Below are positions 45,369-55,188 of a stretch of DNA of 64,000 nt, one piece after another. A model generated the notes under the pieces. The model had not been told where the DNA came from and did not search any database. It saw only the letters and a program-made list of their open reading frames with translations. The translations under genes were made by a program, and so were the position numbers. Source of the stretch: Gracilimonas sp. (GTDB taxonomy: Bacteria; Bacteroidota; Rhodothermia; Balneolales; Balneolaceae); the NCBI RefSeq assembly GCF_017641085.1, contig NZ_JAEPPI010000001.1, positions 620,001-684,000 of the forward strand, written 5' to 3'. How positions within the stretch are numbered: position 1 is the first letter of the stretch; each line of letters opens with the position of its first letter.

Positions 45369-45779
45369 ATGAAAAATATATCGATTAATAACGTACTGGT
45401 AATTGAAGACGAACCTGCAATTCGCATACTTCAGAGAGTTTTGTTGCGAAGAAGCAGATTCAACGTGGGTGATATCTTTGAAGCGGCCAACGGCATCGAG
45501 GCAATCGACATTATGAGCAGGAATAGTATAGATCTGATTTTGACTGATATAGACATGCCGGTTATGAACGGAATCGAATTTCTGAGCATCATTCACAACC
45601 ATCACAAGTTCAAAGATATACCTGTGGTTGCCGCTACTTCAGAATCGGGAGAACAGTTACTAAACATGCTGGCTTTCTGGGGGCACGGATACATCAGAAA
45701 ACCCCTTCGGCAGTCTATGCTTGAACAAGAAATATCAAAATTTTATGGGATCAACAATGAGTACTACTTACACGGATAA
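45369..45779 (+). CDS. CheY-like response regulator
   Basis: 136 residues from the ATG at 45369, which is preceded by GGGAG; an ATG at 45357 is the alternative. Receiver with VIEDEP, phospho-Asp in LTDIDMPVMNG, and IRKPLR, where the Lys is followed by Pro-Leu. The switch residue is Thr/Ser in AATSES. It overlaps the next gene by 23 nt. Confidence 0.87.
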   Translation: MKNISINNVLVIEDEPAIRILQRVLLRRSRFNVGDIFEAANGIEAIDIMSRNSIDLILTDIDMPVMNGIEFLSIIHNHHKFKDIPVVAATSESGEQLLNMLAFWGHGYIRKPLRQSMLEQEISKFYGINNEYYLHG

Positions 45780-46230
45780 AATCCACGATATCGCCGTAAA
45801 TACATTCGAGATTACCTGCTACATGTTTCCGTTGGAAGAGTGGGAAATGGAAGATGCCGACATGCTCGAAAAGCCGGATGGTTCATCCCGATCGGTAGTG
45901 CATTTTGACGGCGCTGCCAACGGAGGAATGGTGATCGATGCTTCAGAAGACCTGCTGGAAGCTATTGCTGCCAATATGCTGGGGGTTGATGAAGCTTCAC
46001 AAGAAGAAAAAGAAGGGGCCCTCTGCGAAATTGCGAATATCATATGCGGAAATACAGTACCGCTTTTTGCCAGGAATGAGAACATCTGCTATATCCGTCC
46101 TCCCCGAATTGCAAAACCGGAAGAAGACCTGGATTCAATTTTTCTAAATATGCATCACGAGAAACTGCAGGTTTACCTCGACGAGGGCGTTGCAGATATC
46201 TCCATCTATTATGATGCAGAGGAGCAGTAA
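45757..46230 (+). CDS. Second CheX-like phosphatase
   Basis: 157 residues from ATG 45757 (MSTTYTDKIHDIAV); the longer frame from 45721 would overlap more of the receiver gene. The helix ALCEIANIICGN carries ExxN (EIAN) as in CheX. It is more acidic than the first CheX and probably acts on a different receiver (inference). The stop overlaps the cheB start (TAATG). Confidence 0.77.
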   Translation: MSTTYTDKIHDIAVNTFEITCYMFPLEEWEMEDADMLEKPDGSSRSVVHFDGAANGGMVIDASEDLLEAIAANMLGVDEASQEEKEGALCEIANIICGNTVPLFARNENICYIRPPRIAKPEEDLDSIFLNMHHEKLQVYLDEGVADISIYYDAEEQ

Positions 46231-47297
46231 TGATCAAAGTTCTTATCGTTGATGACTCGGCTGTAGTCAGGAAACTGCTCACCGAAGAATTAAATAAGCA
46301 AAAGGATATTGAAGTAGTTGGTACGGCTATGGATCCTTATGTAGCCCGGGAAAAAATTATCCAGCTGAAGCCGGATGTACTGACTCTTGACCTGGAAATG
46401 CCCCGTATGGACGGCCTTTCTTTTTTGGGAAAACTGATGAAGCATTTCCCCATGCCGGTGGTGGTGGTAAGTTCGCTGACCCCAAAAAACAGTGCCAATG
46501 CATTAAATGCTCTCCATCTTGGAGCAGTAGATGTGATTTGTAAACCGGGTTCAGCCTATTCAACCCAGAATATTTCTCAGGATATTGTAAAATCAATTCG
46601 GGTGGCATCCGTCGCTCGTTTCGATAAGCACATGGAAACCGTTCGGTTTATGCAGTCGGCCCAGAAGACAACGGATCAACCGGGATTATCCGGTCTTCAG
46701 CATACTACCAATAAATTAATTGCAATAGGAGCCTCTACAGGAGGGACCCGGGCTCTTGAAGCTGTTTTAACTGAACTGCCTGCCAACATTCCGGGTATTG
46801 TGATCACCCAGCATATGCCACCGGTATTCACCAAGAGTTTTTCTGAACGTTTGAACAGTATTTGCAGGATTAATGTAAAAGAGGCGGAAGACGGAGATTT
46901 GATTAAGTCGGGGCAGGCTCTGATTGCCCCGGGCAGTTTTCACATGCTGGTAGAAAAAACAAGTGCTAAATATTATGTGCGAATAAAATCGGGGCCTCCG
47001 GTTCATCATCAGCGACCAAGCGTGGATGTAATGTTCAATTCAGTAGCTAAATCAGCGGGACTGAATGCGATGGGGGTAATTTTGACCGGAATGGGAGCAG
47101 ACGGTGCAAGCGGACTTTTAAATATGAAAAATGCGGGTGCCCATACCATTGCCCAGGATGAAGCAACATCAGTCGTATATGGGATGCCTAAAGAAGCTGT
47201 AAAACTGGGAGCTGCAGAAGAGGTTTTACCGCTGCAGTCTATACCCCGGGCCATTGTTAAACATATGGCCCGTAAAATGGCCGAACCGGTTTCATAA
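46230..47297 (+). CDS. cheB: Protein-glutamate methylesterase CheB, copy 1
   Basis: 355 residues. Receiver (1-120; VDDSAVVRK, phospho-Asp in LDLEMPRMDGL), linker, and methylesterase domain with the triad Ser in GASTGGTRALE, His in TQHMPPVFT and Asp in TGMGADGASG. It removes methyl groups from MCP glutamates when phosphorylated by CheA. Followed at once by a second complete CheB. Confidence 0.93.
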   Translation: MIKVLIVDDSAVVRKLLTEELNKQKDIEVVGTAMDPYVAREKIIQLKPDVLTLDLEMPRMDGLSFLGKLMKHFPMPVVVVSSLTPKNSANALNALHLGAVDVICKPGSAYSTQNISQDIVKSIRVASVARFDKHMETVRFMQSAQKTTDQPGLSGLQHTTNKLIAIGASTGGTRALEAVLTELPANIPGIVITQHMPPVFTKSFSERLNSICRINVKEAEDGDLIKSGQALIAPGSFHMLVEKTSAKYYVRIKSGPPVHHQRPSVDVMFNSVAKSAGLNAMGVILTGMGADGASGLLNMKNAGAHTIAQDEATSVVYGMPKEAVKLGAAEEVLPLQSIPRAIVKHMARKMAEPVS

Positions 47298-47316
47298 CAA
47301 GGAATGGAGGGCTGGC

Positions 47317-48390
47317 ATGATTAAGGTTCTGGTTGTTGACGATTCTTTATTTGATAGAAAACTTATTTCGTTTTTACTGAATAAGCAGGAAGATATAGAA
47401 GTGGTTGGCGTGGCCGAAGATCCTTATGAAGCCCGCCAGCAATTGGCAGAGCTTAAGCCGGATGTTATCACCCTGGATATGCTGATGCCCCGTATGGATG
47501 GACTTACTTTCCTGAAGAAATTAATGAAGCATCTGCCTTTGCCCGTGGTTGTAGTAAGCTCAGTTACTCCGGCAAACAGCAAAAGAGCCTTGCGCGCCTT
47601 AGCCGCTGGTGCCATCGAAGTGATTTCCAAGCCGAAAGCGGATTATGGCGCCAAAGATATGGAGAATGATTTAGTAAGCGCGGTGCGGACGGCCGCAGTA
47701 GCCAACGTATCGATTCAAGATTCTCCCGGCATTCTACATGGAACAATAGATAAGACTTCCACAGATCAATCTGGTGCAGAAAAACCAACTGTAGGCTCAA
47801 AAGAAAAACTGATTGCTATAGGGTCCTCAACCGGAGGTCCGAAAGCCCTGGAATATCTGCTTCCGCAATTTCCTGAGAATACTCCCGGTGTGGTTATTGT
47901 ACAGCATATGCCTGAGGTTTTTACCAAACAGTTTGCAAGCCGATTGAATACCCTGTGCAGGATGGAAATTGCGGAAGCTAAAGACGGTGATATAGTACAC
48001 CGGGGCAAAGTGTTAATTGCCCCCGGCAACAGACATATGATTCTCGAGGAATCTGAAACGGGTTATCAGGTTAGAATTATAGATGCACCGAAAGTTAATC
48101 ATCATCGCCCAAGCGTGGATGTGCTATTTGATTCAGTAGCTAAAGTGGCTGAAGGTAATACTACGGGCGTAATTCTAACGGGTATGGGAAATGATGGAGC
48201 TAAAGGACTTCTTCAGATAAAGAATAAAGGCTGCTACACCATAGCACAGGATGAAAAAAGTTCAGTCGTGCACGGCATGCCAAAAGAAGCGGCTAAAATT
48301 GGAGCGGCTGTTGATATCCTTCCACTAAAAGAAATAGCAGGTGCGATTCTGCATCATGTAAAACCAAAGAAATTGGAACTTATAGCGTAA
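47317..48390 (+). CDS. cheB: Protein-glutamate methylesterase CheB, copy 2
   Basis: 357 residues from ATG 47317, preceded by a strong RBS (GGAATGGAGG); a frame from 47254 is a shadow of copy 1. Receiver with VDDSLFDRK and LDMLMPRMDGL; triad GSSTGGPKALE, VQHMPEVFT, TGMGNDGAKG. Clearly a tandem paralogue of copy 1, and both look active. Confidence 0.93.
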   Translation: MIKVLVVDDSLFDRKLISFLLNKQEDIEVVGVAEDPYEARQQLAELKPDVITLDMLMPRMDGLTFLKKLMKHLPLPVVVVSSVTPANSKRALRALAAGAIEVISKPKADYGAKDMENDLVSAVRTAAVANVSIQDSPGILHGTIDKTSTDQSGAEKPTVGSKEKLIAIGSSTGGPKALEYLLPQFPENTPGVVIVQHMPEVFTKQFASRLNTLCRMEIAEAKDGDIVHRGKVLIAPGNRHMILEESETGYQVRIIDAPKVNHHRPSVDVLFDSVAKVAEGNTTGVILTGMGNDGAKGLLQIKNKGCYTIAQDEKSSVVHGMPKEAAKIGAAVDILPLKEIAGAILHHVKPKKLELIA

Positions 48391-48406
48391 CTAAACGGAG
48401 ATAGAA

Positions 48407-48787
48407 ATGGCAATTAACATACTTGTGGTTGACGATAGTGCTGTAATGCGAAGTATGATCATTAAAACAATTAAGAACACCGGTATTGAGGTGGGGGAAG
48501 TTCACCAGGCAAGCAACGGTGCGGAAGGGCTGGAAGTGGTTGACAACAACTGGCTCGACCTGCTTTTCATTGATGTGAACATGCCGGTTATGGATGGAAT
48601 GGAAATGCTGGCCCAGGTGCGAAAAAATCCGGTCACTATGGATATGCCGGTACTTATCGTTTCTACGGAAAGCAATAACGAGCGCATCAAAATAATTGAT
48701 GAGCAATATGCCGGTTTTGTTCACAAACCTTTTACCCCGGAAGTGCTGAAAGAAAAAATTCTGGATGTATTAGGTGTGATGCATTAA
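48407..48787 (+). CDS. CheY-like response regulator
   Basis: 126 residues, last gene of the operon. VDDSAVMR, phospho-Asp in FIDVNMPVMDG, Ser in IVSTES, Lys in HKPFT. RBS CGGAGAT before the ATG. Close to the receiver at 44922 in its motifs. Confidence 0.9.
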   Translation: MAINILVVDDSAVMRSMIIKTIKNTGIEVGEVHQASNGAEGLEVVDNNWLDLLFIDVNMPVMDGMEMLAQVRKNPVTMDMPVLIVSTESNNERIKIIDEQYAGFVHKPFTPEVLKEKILDVLGVMH

Positions 48788-49296
48788 TGGGCTGACGCTT
48801 TCAGTTGCTGTTTTTGATATCTGGTTATGTTATTAGCAAAGGGCTGGCCCCCTTCGCTTGTTTACTGGAAGAGATGGTTGCCGGTGGGTAGATGGCGGTC
48901 TAGGTAAATATGGTTTACGGTATGCAAGCGAGTCGTTTACTGCATCGCGGCGAGCATACTTTAATGATATTTTTTGTACACCGGAAAATTTTCTCCAAAA
49001 AATGCTTACCAATTCCACTCTTTTTTGTGGCTATAGGATCTAATCTGCCAATCTAAAATTCATTCAGGTACTCGAGAGTGCTGCACTATTTTTAGAGTTA
49101 CAGGTTACCAGAGTAGGTGAAAATACCTAAGAGCCCTTCATACAAATTTAGGTTAAAAGGCTGATTCATTATTCAAGAGTAGCATCTACCTTTTAATATT
49201 AAAATTTTCTAATGAAATGATTGGGGTCTTTTTCTTCACAAGTAAGGAGAAAAGCCGATAAGCAAATCCAATCCTCCATATACCTATGAAGAAAAC
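48788..49296 (+). other. 509-bp intergenic region before the PAS/GAF kinase
   Basis: No convincing gene. A weak hairpin AAGGG/CCCTT at 48839-48854 may end the che operon. An open frame at 48858-49043 has no RBS and no family likeness. A perfect GCCGATAA is at 49254-49261. Confidence 0.5.
49235..49261 (+). promoter_or_regulatory. Possible weak FliA-type promoter, PAS/GAF kinase
   Basis: A perfect -10 GCCGATAA (49254-49261) lies 35 bp before the kinase start. At exact N11 spacing the -35 is TTCACAAG, five of eight positions matching TTAAGAAA. Confidence 0.4.
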
Positions 49297-49767
49297 ATGA
49301 AAACGGAAGACCAATTTTTAAGAAAACTGAATACTGACTTTTTAAAGTCAGCTTTTAAATCTATTCCCTTTGCGGCAGTTGTTACAAATGCAGATCGTGA
49401 GATTATTGCTGTGAATCCGGCTTTTGTGGATATCTTTGGTTTTTCGAGAGAGGAGGTGTTCGGAGAGAAGACAGCCATGCTGTATGCCGATAAAGAGGAT
49501 TTCAAGCAAACCGGGAAAACCAAATACAATAAGGCTTCTGATGTTCAAGAGGCTTCATATGAACTGGCATATCGTACTAAAGATGGGGAAGATTTCCCGG
49601 CAGAAACGGTAGGAAGTGTTGTAAAGAATGATAAAGGTGATACGATTGGCTATTTAGGACTTATTAAAGACCTGAGAGCAGAAGCACAAAGAGGCAAACC
49701 TGCAACAACTCACCGATCAGCTTCATTTGTTAGTAAAGGTGATGAGTCAGGATACCTACGATTATGA
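49297..49767 (+). CDS. PAS domain protein, N-terminal piece of a frameshifted kinase
   Basis: 156 residues. A PAS domain (about 20-130; [29 protein letters not shown], then GYLGLIKDL) is complete. The last 27 residues are out of frame: reading the next frame from 49682 gives [21 protein letters not shown], a natural linker into the downstream GAF kinase. One extra A in the AAA at 49688-49690 explains both. The true product is probably a single PAS-GAF-PAS-PAS-kinase. Confidence 0.75.
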   Translation: MKTEDQFLRKLNTDFLKSAFKSIPFAAVVTNADREIIAVNPAFVDIFGFSREEVFGEKTAMLYADKEDFKQTGKTKYNKASDVQEASYELAYRTKDGEDFPAETVGSVVKNDKGDTIGYLGLIKDLRAEAQRGKPATTHRSASFVSKGDESGYLRL

Positions 49768-52477
49768 TCAGCAGATTAACCAATCCCTTAAACTTACCTC
49801 GGAACTTTTAGGGCTGGAGCTTGGAATTATAAGTTCTGTTAAAGATCAAACCTATACCGTTAAGTATTTTTACCCTGAAGACACAGGCCTTGAAAAAGGC
49901 ATGGAGTTTGAATTGGGTAATACCTACTGCGATATCATGCTGAAAGCCGATGAAGTACTCGCGATCAACCATATGGGGGAATCAGAATACTGCCACCATG
50001 TTTGTTATGAGCAGTTTAAGCTGGAAAGTTATATAGGTGTTCCCGTTTACGTGGATGGGGACTTGTTCGGAACATTGAATTTTTCCAGTGAAGAAAGGAG
50101 AAGAGAGTTTACCCAAGGTGATAAAGACACCATAACTTTGCTTTCGGAATGGATCGGCTCTATCCTGGAAAAGAAAGAAATTGAAGATGAGTTAAGTGAA
50201 AGCCGGAAGTTGTATGAGCTTCTGGCCAACCATTCTTCGGATATGGTTTGCTTGCACGAACCGGATGGCACCTATATTTATGCTTCTCCGGTTGTAGAAG
50301 AGCTGTTAGGATTTACTCAGGAAGAAATAATAGGAATGAATCCGTATTCACGGTTTCATCCGGATGACATAGAAAGGATCCAGAAAGAGTCTCACGAAAA
50401 AGCCAAAACCGGGGAACAGGTTAAGAGTTTTACTTACCGGACCATGAAAAAAAACGGGGAGTATATATGGCTTGAAACGAATACCGAACCCGTTTTAAAT
50501 GAAAGAGGAGAGGTAGTAAAGCTCCGTACGGGTACCCGGGAGGTTACGGAAAGAAAACGCTTGGAGATATTGCTGAAGGAAACCAACAAGTTAGCGGCTG
50601 TTGGCGGATGGGAATTATATCTGGATACCGGTAAATCTTATTGGACTGAAGAAGTTTATAATATCCATGAATTACCCTTGGGTACAGACACGAATCTGGT
50701 AGATGGCCTGAGTTATTTTCCGGGAGAGGCTCGCAATATTATTGAGAATGCTGTTAACCATACAGCAGAAACAGGGGAAGGTTATGATCTGGAACTGCCT
50801 TTTGTGACTGCCAAAGGAAATGAAAAGTGGGTAAGGGCCATCGGTTTAGCTGATAAAAAATCGGATGGAACTATCAATAAGCTATATGGGGTATTTCAGG
50901 ACATTTCGGATCGTAAAAAGATGGAACTGGAGTTGCTGAAGGCAAAAGAGGATGCGGAAGCAGCCAATAGGGCTAAAAGTGAGTTCATAGCCAATATAAG
51001 TCATGAAATCCGAACCCCAATGAACTCCATTCTGGGCTTTACCGAACTGCTGCAAAAAAGAGCTACTACCGAAGTGAGTAAAAAGTACCTCGAAAACATC
51101 TCAAGCAGTGGTAAAATGCTTTTGCAGCTGATCAACGATATCCTTGACTTGTCAAAAATTGAAGCAGGTAAGCAGGAGGTCAACCTTAACCCAGTGAATG
51201 TAAAAGCATTTATCCGGGAGATCAGAGACATCTTTTCGGTAAAAAGCGAACAAAAGAAAATTGATCTTGATGTGATCATAGAAGAAGGAATTCCAGATTC
51301 TCTGCTTCTGGATGATGTTCAGCTTCGGCAGATTTTGTTCAACCTGGTTGGTAATGCTATAAAGTTTACCAATCATGGATACGTGACGATTGAGCTTGGT
51401 GCCAACCTCGAACAGAGGGATCTTAGTAAAGTGGACCTGATTATCAAGGTGAGTGATACCGGTATTGGAATCCCACAGGATAGAATTGATGGAATTTTCA
51501 ATGCTTTTGAGCAACAAGACCGGCAGATCTCTGATCAATTTGGTGGAACAGGGTTAGGTCTTTCAATCAGTAAGAAACTGATTGAAACGTTGGGCGGAAC
51601 TATTTCGGTGGAAAGTGAAGTGGGTAAGGGAAGTTGCTTCACAATTACAATTCCGAAAGTGGTTACCTCGTCAGTGCTTGTGGAAGAAAAAGCTGTTGAT
51701 ATACTGATGGAAGATATTCTTTTTGAGGAAGCCATGGTTCTGGTGGTAGACGACATTGTAACAAACCGCGAGCTGGTTGCTGAATTTTTGCAAGATCATC
51801 CGATGACTATTCTACAAGCCGGGGGCGGTAATGAGGCTATTCAAAAAGTTAAAGAAAACGACATTGATCTAATCCTGATGGATATCAAAATGCCCGGAAT
51901 TGACGGTGTGGAAACCATGAAAATTATCAAGCGGCACAATCCGAAGGTTAAAGTACTGGCGCTTACGGCTTCAGGGTTTCTCGGGTATGGGGAGGAAGTG
52001 AAAGAATTAGGTTTTGACGGTTATCTGCGAAAACCAATTAGTTATAAAAGCCTGGTACGTAATTTGAGTGAATTCCTGCCTCATTCATCAACCGATGATC
52101 AACTTACATTCGAAAACACCGGGGCAACAGATTCTTCTGAGGAAGCGGGAATATCTGTCTGGAATCCGGAGCAGGTAAAAGCATTTTCAACTACATGGCA
52201 AGCCAGACTTAATAACCTGTTAGAAGAAATTGACAGAGAAGCTTTAATGATGGACAGCTGTGAAGTTTTTGCTGAGGAGCTTAAAAAAGCCGGTTCGGAA
52301 TTAAATATTACAGAATTAGAGATTTTAGCCGATAACATCATCGAATATGCCTTCAGCTTTGATATCGAAGGCATTAAGGAATCAATAATAAAATATGATC
52401 AGGTGATACAAACGAATGTGCCGATCATAACCAACGATAAGGAATCAATAGAAGTTTATGAAAGATCAAAGCAGTAA
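49727..52477 (+). CDS. Hybrid histidine kinase (GAF-PAS-PAS-HisKA-HATPase-REC), 5' part displaced by frameshift
   Basis: 916 residues as read, but likely lacking its true N-terminus. Domains are GAF (about 10-150), PAS (165-285), PAS_3 (295-400), HisKA with [10 protein letters not shown] (His426), HATPase ([26 protein letters not shown]), REC with phospho-Asp in [11 protein letters not shown] (about 717), and a C-terminal helical region (about 800-905) that may be a degenerate HPt lacking a clear His. It overlaps the following receiver-kinase gene by 20 nt; the two probably work in a relay. Confidence 0.88.
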   Translation: MLVKVMSQDTYDYDQQINQSLKLTSELLGLELGIISSVKDQTYTVKYFYPEDTGLEKGMEFELGNTYCDIMLKADEVLAINHMGESEYCHHVCYEQFKLESYIGVPVYVDGDLFGTLNFSSEERRREFTQGDKDTITLLSEWIGSILEKKEIEDELSESRKLYELLANHSSDMVCLHEPDGTYIYASPVVEELLGFTQEEIIGMNPYSRFHPDDIERIQKESHEKAKTGEQVKSFTYRTMKKNGEYIWLETNTEPVLNERGEVVKLRTGTREVTERKRLEILLKETNKLAAVGGWELYLDTGKSYWTEEVYNIHELPLGTDTNLVDGLSYFPGEARNIIENAVNHTAETGEGYDLELPFVTAKGNEKWVRAIGLADKKSDGTINKLYGVFQDISDRKKMELELLKAKEDAEAANRAKSEFIANISHEIRTPMNSILGFTELLQKRATTEVSKKYLENISSSGKMLLQLINDILDLSKIEAGKQEVNLNPVNVKAFIREIRDIFSVKSEQKKIDLDVIIEEGIPDSLLLDDVQLRQILFNLVGNAIKFTNHGYVTIELGANLEQRDLSKVDLIIKVSDTGIGIPQDRIDGIFNAFEQQDRQISDQFGGTGLGLSISKKLIETLGGTISVESEVGKGSCFTITIPKVVTSSVLVEEKAVDILMEDILFEEAMVLVVDDIVTNRELVAEFLQDHPMTILQAGGGNEAIQKVKENDIDLILMDIKMPGIDGVETMKIIKRHNPKVKVLALTASGFLGYGEEVKELGFDGYLRKPISYKSLVRNLSEFLPHSSTDDQLTFENTGATDSSEEAGISVWNPEQVKAFSTTWQARLNNLLEEIDREALMMDSCEVFAEELKKAGSELNITELEILADNIIEYAFSFDIEGIKESIIKYDQVIQTNVPIITNDKESIEVYERSKQ

Positions 52478-53600
52478 TTCATCCAAAGGATTTGTACTTA
52501 TTGTAGATGATATATCAAAGAACCTTCAACTGCTGGGCACCACGCTGAGGGAAGCAGGATATAAAGTTGCAGCGGTATCAAAATCGGAGCAGGTGTTGGA
52601 TAGTGCTTTAAAATACCGCCCAGATCTGATTTTGCTGGATGTTATGATGCCCGGTAAATCAGGGTTTGAAGTGTGTGAAGAACTAAAAGCTCATTCAGAT
52701 CTGAAGCACATACCCGTGATTTTCCTGACGGCTAAAGTAGAGCAGGAAAGCATAGTAAACGGACTGAATTTGGGAGGTTCCGACTATGTGACCAAGCCTT
52801 TTAATACCCAGGAATTGCTGGCAAGGGTAGATACGCACATTTCCCTGAAGCTTTCAAAAGACAAGCTGAAGGAACAGAACGAAAAGTTGAATGAATTAGG
52901 TCTTATGAAAGACCGGATTTATTCGGTGATAGGGCACGACCTTAGAGGGCCGGTAAACGGAATAAGTGGAGTAATTAACTTACTGCTTAGCGACCTGGAA
53001 AATATGGATGAGGAGAAGCTTAAGAAATTTCTGACCCTGATTAATCAGTCCTCGTCTAATTTATGGAATTTGCTTACCGACTTACTGAGCTGGGCCCGTG
53101 TGCAAAGCAAAGAAATGAAGGTAAATCGCACCGATTTTTATTTGCTTTCAGCTATTGAAGAAGACATCAAGATGATGGCTTTTAATGCAGAAAAGAAAGG
53201 GATCAACATAAATATTTACCCGGAAGTGGATGTAGAAGTACATGCGGACAAAACATTTGTTCGCACCATCTTCAGGAACTTTTTATCTAATGCACTCAAA
53301 TTCAGCGATAAGAAAGGACACAGTATTGATGTGCATATAGAGGTTAAGGGCGACCTCAATATTTCGGTTAAAGATTATGGAATCGGAATGTCTGAAGAAA
53401 CAAAAGAGCGGCTTTTTAAATTGACTCATCCTAAGAGCGATGCCAAAATGAATGCAAATGGTGCAGGATTTGGGCTGTTACTTTGCAACGAGTTAGCCAA
53501 GTTACACGGTGGTGAAATTAAAGTGAAGAGTGAGGAAGGAAATGGCTCCACGTTTACTTTGGCGATCCCACAATCGGAGCAAGGGGTTATAGCCGCATAA
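52458..53600 (+). CDS. Receiver-histidine kinase (REC-HisKA-HATPase)
   Basis: 380 residues. N-terminal receiver (VDDISKNLQ, phospho-Asp in LLDVMMPG about 61, TAK, TKPFN), then HisKA with VIGHDLRGP (His about 160), and HATPase ([31 protein letters not shown]). The order receiver-then-kinase suits a relay that takes phosphate from the upstream hybrid kinase and feeds another protein. Ends before a strong terminator. Confidence 0.9.
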   Translation: MKDQSSNSSKGFVLIVDDISKNLQLLGTTLREAGYKVAAVSKSEQVLDSALKYRPDLILLDVMMPGKSGFEVCEELKAHSDLKHIPVIFLTAKVEQESIVNGLNLGGSDYVTKPFNTQELLARVDTHISLKLSKDKLKEQNEKLNELGLMKDRIYSVIGHDLRGPVNGISGVINLLLSDLENMDEEKLKKFLTLINQSSSNLWNLLTDLLSWARVQSKEMKVNRTDFYLLSAIEEDIKMMAFNAEKKGININIYPEVDVEVHADKTFVRTIFRNFLSNALKFSDKKGHSIDVHIEVKGDLNISVKDYGIGMSEETKERLFKLTHPKSDAKMNANGAGFGLLLCNELAKLHGGEIKVKSEEGNGSTFTLAIPQSEQGVIAA

Positions 53601-53741
53601 CCAACCATACTTTGGCGAACTTGAGTTCTGATTAATAGAAAAGTGATTCCCGTACGGCCGATAATCCATTTGCCGCAGTTGAATCGAATTAAAAGCCTAT
53701 CTCGAAAGTTAGATCCCAAACGCAGTTTTGACATTTATTTG

Positions 53742-53773
53742 AGCAGTAGGAAGAAATTTCTACTGCTTTTTTT
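53742..53773 (+). terminator. Rho-independent terminator of the kinase operon
   Basis: Perfect arms AGCAGTAG (53742-53749) and CTACTGCT (53760-53767) with a T-run to 53773. Confidence 0.9.
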
Positions 53774-53844
53774 ATATACAGATTGCACTGCAAGGGGTAC
53801 TAGGAAGGATAACTAAGTTTTATTAAAAAATTTTAAGAAAAAAC

Positions 53845-53871
53845 TTAAGAAAGCATTAGAGCTGCCGATAA
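53845..53871 (+). promoter_or_regulatory. FliA/sigma-28-type promoter, TonB-like gene
   Basis: TTAAGAAA (53845-53852), N11, GCCGATAA (53864-53871). The -10 is a perfect FliA match and the spacing exact. 65 bp before the ATG. Confidence 0.68.
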
Positions 53872-53936
53872 TGAGTTTAGAAATGCTAATACCTGAAAAC
53901 TTTTTCTATATCTATATCTAAAATTGAGGAAAACCC

Positions 53937-54368
53937 ATGCTTAAGAAATCAATACAACTATTTTCTTTTGTAATTGCCCTTGCGGTAGTAACGAGTGCAA
54001 ATGCCGAATCCATATCTGATTATGTTGAAAACACGGCTTTTGAAATAGCTGCTGATGACTCAGCTAAAATTTATGATGTAGTGGATCAGATGCCGGAGAT
54101 TGAAGGAGGTATCAAAGAAGTGTACAACAATATTAAATACCCCAGAGCTGCAATATCCGGACGGATTGAAGGGCGTGTTTTCGTAAAATTTGTGGTAGAT
54201 GAAAACGGAAACGTAAAAAACCCGACAGTCATCAAAGATATTGGTGCAGGCTGTGGAGAAGCCGCAGTAGAAGGTATTAAGAAAGTAAAGTTCACTCCCG
54301 GTAAATTGAATGGACAACCGGTTAAGGTGTACTATACGCTTCCGGTGAGCTTCAAGATAAATAGCTAA
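53937..54368 (+). CDS. Periplasmic protein with TonB C-terminal-like domain
   Basis: 143 residues. A cleavable-looking signal peptide (cleaved after ANA) is followed by about 25 linker residues and a TonB-C domain (EGGIKEVYNNIKYPRAA, GRVFVKFVVDENGNV, GEAAVEGIKKVKFTPG). True TonB keeps its N-terminal helix as a membrane anchor and has a long Pro-rich spacer; here both are absent. It may bind TonB boxes or other periplasmic partners without energising them (inference). Its promoter matches that of the chemosensory operons. Confidence 0.83.
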   Translation: MLKKSIQLFSFVIALAVVTSANAESISDYVENTAFEIAADDSAKIYDVVDQMPEIEGGIKEVYNNIKYPRAAISGRIEGRVFVKFVVDENGNVKNPTVIKDIGAGCGEAAVEGIKKVKFTPGKLNGQPVKVYYTLPVSFKINS

Positions 54369-54408
54369 AGAACTTAAGACTAAGACATAACATCCCCAAT
54401 AATTGGCT

Positions 54409-54447
54409 AAAAGCATTACTCTGACCAGGGTAATGCTTTTTTTATTT
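54409..54447 (+). terminator. Rho-independent terminator of the TonB-like gene
   Basis: Perfect arms AAAAGCATTAC (54409-54419) and GTAATGCTTTT (54430-54440) with a T-rich tail. Confidence 0.9.
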
Positions 54448-54501
54448 TATTTAAGGTTCCGCTTCAGGCCTTGGTGAACCATTTGTGTTCCTTTCTATAA
54501 A

Positions 54502-54618
54502 GTCATCCTGAGCGTAAGAAGGTATGAATGGGGCGGGGTGTTTACCGCGAAGGATCTGGGTTATGAAATGCTTGGTAAACATTTAATGGCTTAGATTCAT
54601 CGCTCCGCTCTGAATGAC
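54502..54618 (+). repeat. GTCATCCTGAGCG repeat, copy 1
   Basis: Begins GTCATCCTGAGCG and ends CGCTCTGAATGAC, whose complement is GTCATTCAGAGCG, so the ends are imperfect inverted repeats. The middle has CGCGAAGGATCTGGGTTATG and CTTGGTAAACAT, shared with the other two copies. Confidence 0.85.
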
Positions 54619-54751
54619 TATTGTGAAATTGAAGGAATCAGAACCACCAAGCGTCCTAAAAGATCTTGGAGCGTTCGCCGTGGAATAAAGCAACGGTACC
54701 GTGCAACGCTTGCAGTCCTTCGGACGCAGCAAGGTAGCTCCAGGCTACAGA

Positions 54752-54888
54752 GTCATCCTGAGCGCAGGAAAGTTTGAATGGGTCCGGTGTAAACCGCGAA
54801 GGATCTGGGTTATGACATGCTTGGTAAACATTTAATGGCTTAGATTCATCCAACCTGCTCCGGTTGGCAGGCGCTACGATTGGATAAC
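54752..54888 (+). repeat. GTCATCCTGAGCG repeat, copy 2
   Basis: Same start and core as copy 1, with an extra 27-bp insert (CCAACC...GGTTGG hairpin and GGCAGGCGCTA). The right end is degenerate (TGGATAAC for TGAATGAC). Confidence 0.82.
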
Positions 54889-54981
54889 TATCATGGTAAT
54901 CCTTGAATCCGTCTAATAAAGGTTCAAAATTATGAACCCTGATTTACTTGATTTACGGATTACCGTGATTCAAGTCAGCGA

Positions 54982-55119
54982 GTCATCCTGAGCGCAAGAA
55001 GGTTTGAATAGGGCTGGTTGTTCACCGCGAAGGATCTGGGTTATGACATGCTTGGTAAACATCTAATGGCAAGGTTCATCCAACCTGCTCCGGTTGGCAG
55101 GCGCTAAGCTCTGAATGAC
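54982..55119 (+). repeat. GTCATCCTGAGCG repeat, copy 3
   Basis: As copy 2, including the 27-bp insert, with an intact right end (CTCTGAATGACGG). Confidence 0.85.
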
Positions 55120-55188
55120 GGTGGGGAGAGTAAAGGTCAACAGGGGTAAACCTTCTCAAAAATACTTAGTCCCGCACATTAAAATCAT

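Larger units (their letters stand above)
53601..53936 (+). other. 336-bp intergenic region: terminator then promoter
   Basis: No gene. Holds the terminator at 53742-53773 and the sigma-28-like promoter at 53845-53871; a second TTAAGAAA lies at 53833-53840. Confidence 0.6.

Noticed and set aside
48858-49043. 61-residue open frame in the gap after the che operon
   Set aside because: No ribosome-binding site, odd composition with many Arg/Gly/Cys, no family likeness, and it lies in a promoter region.
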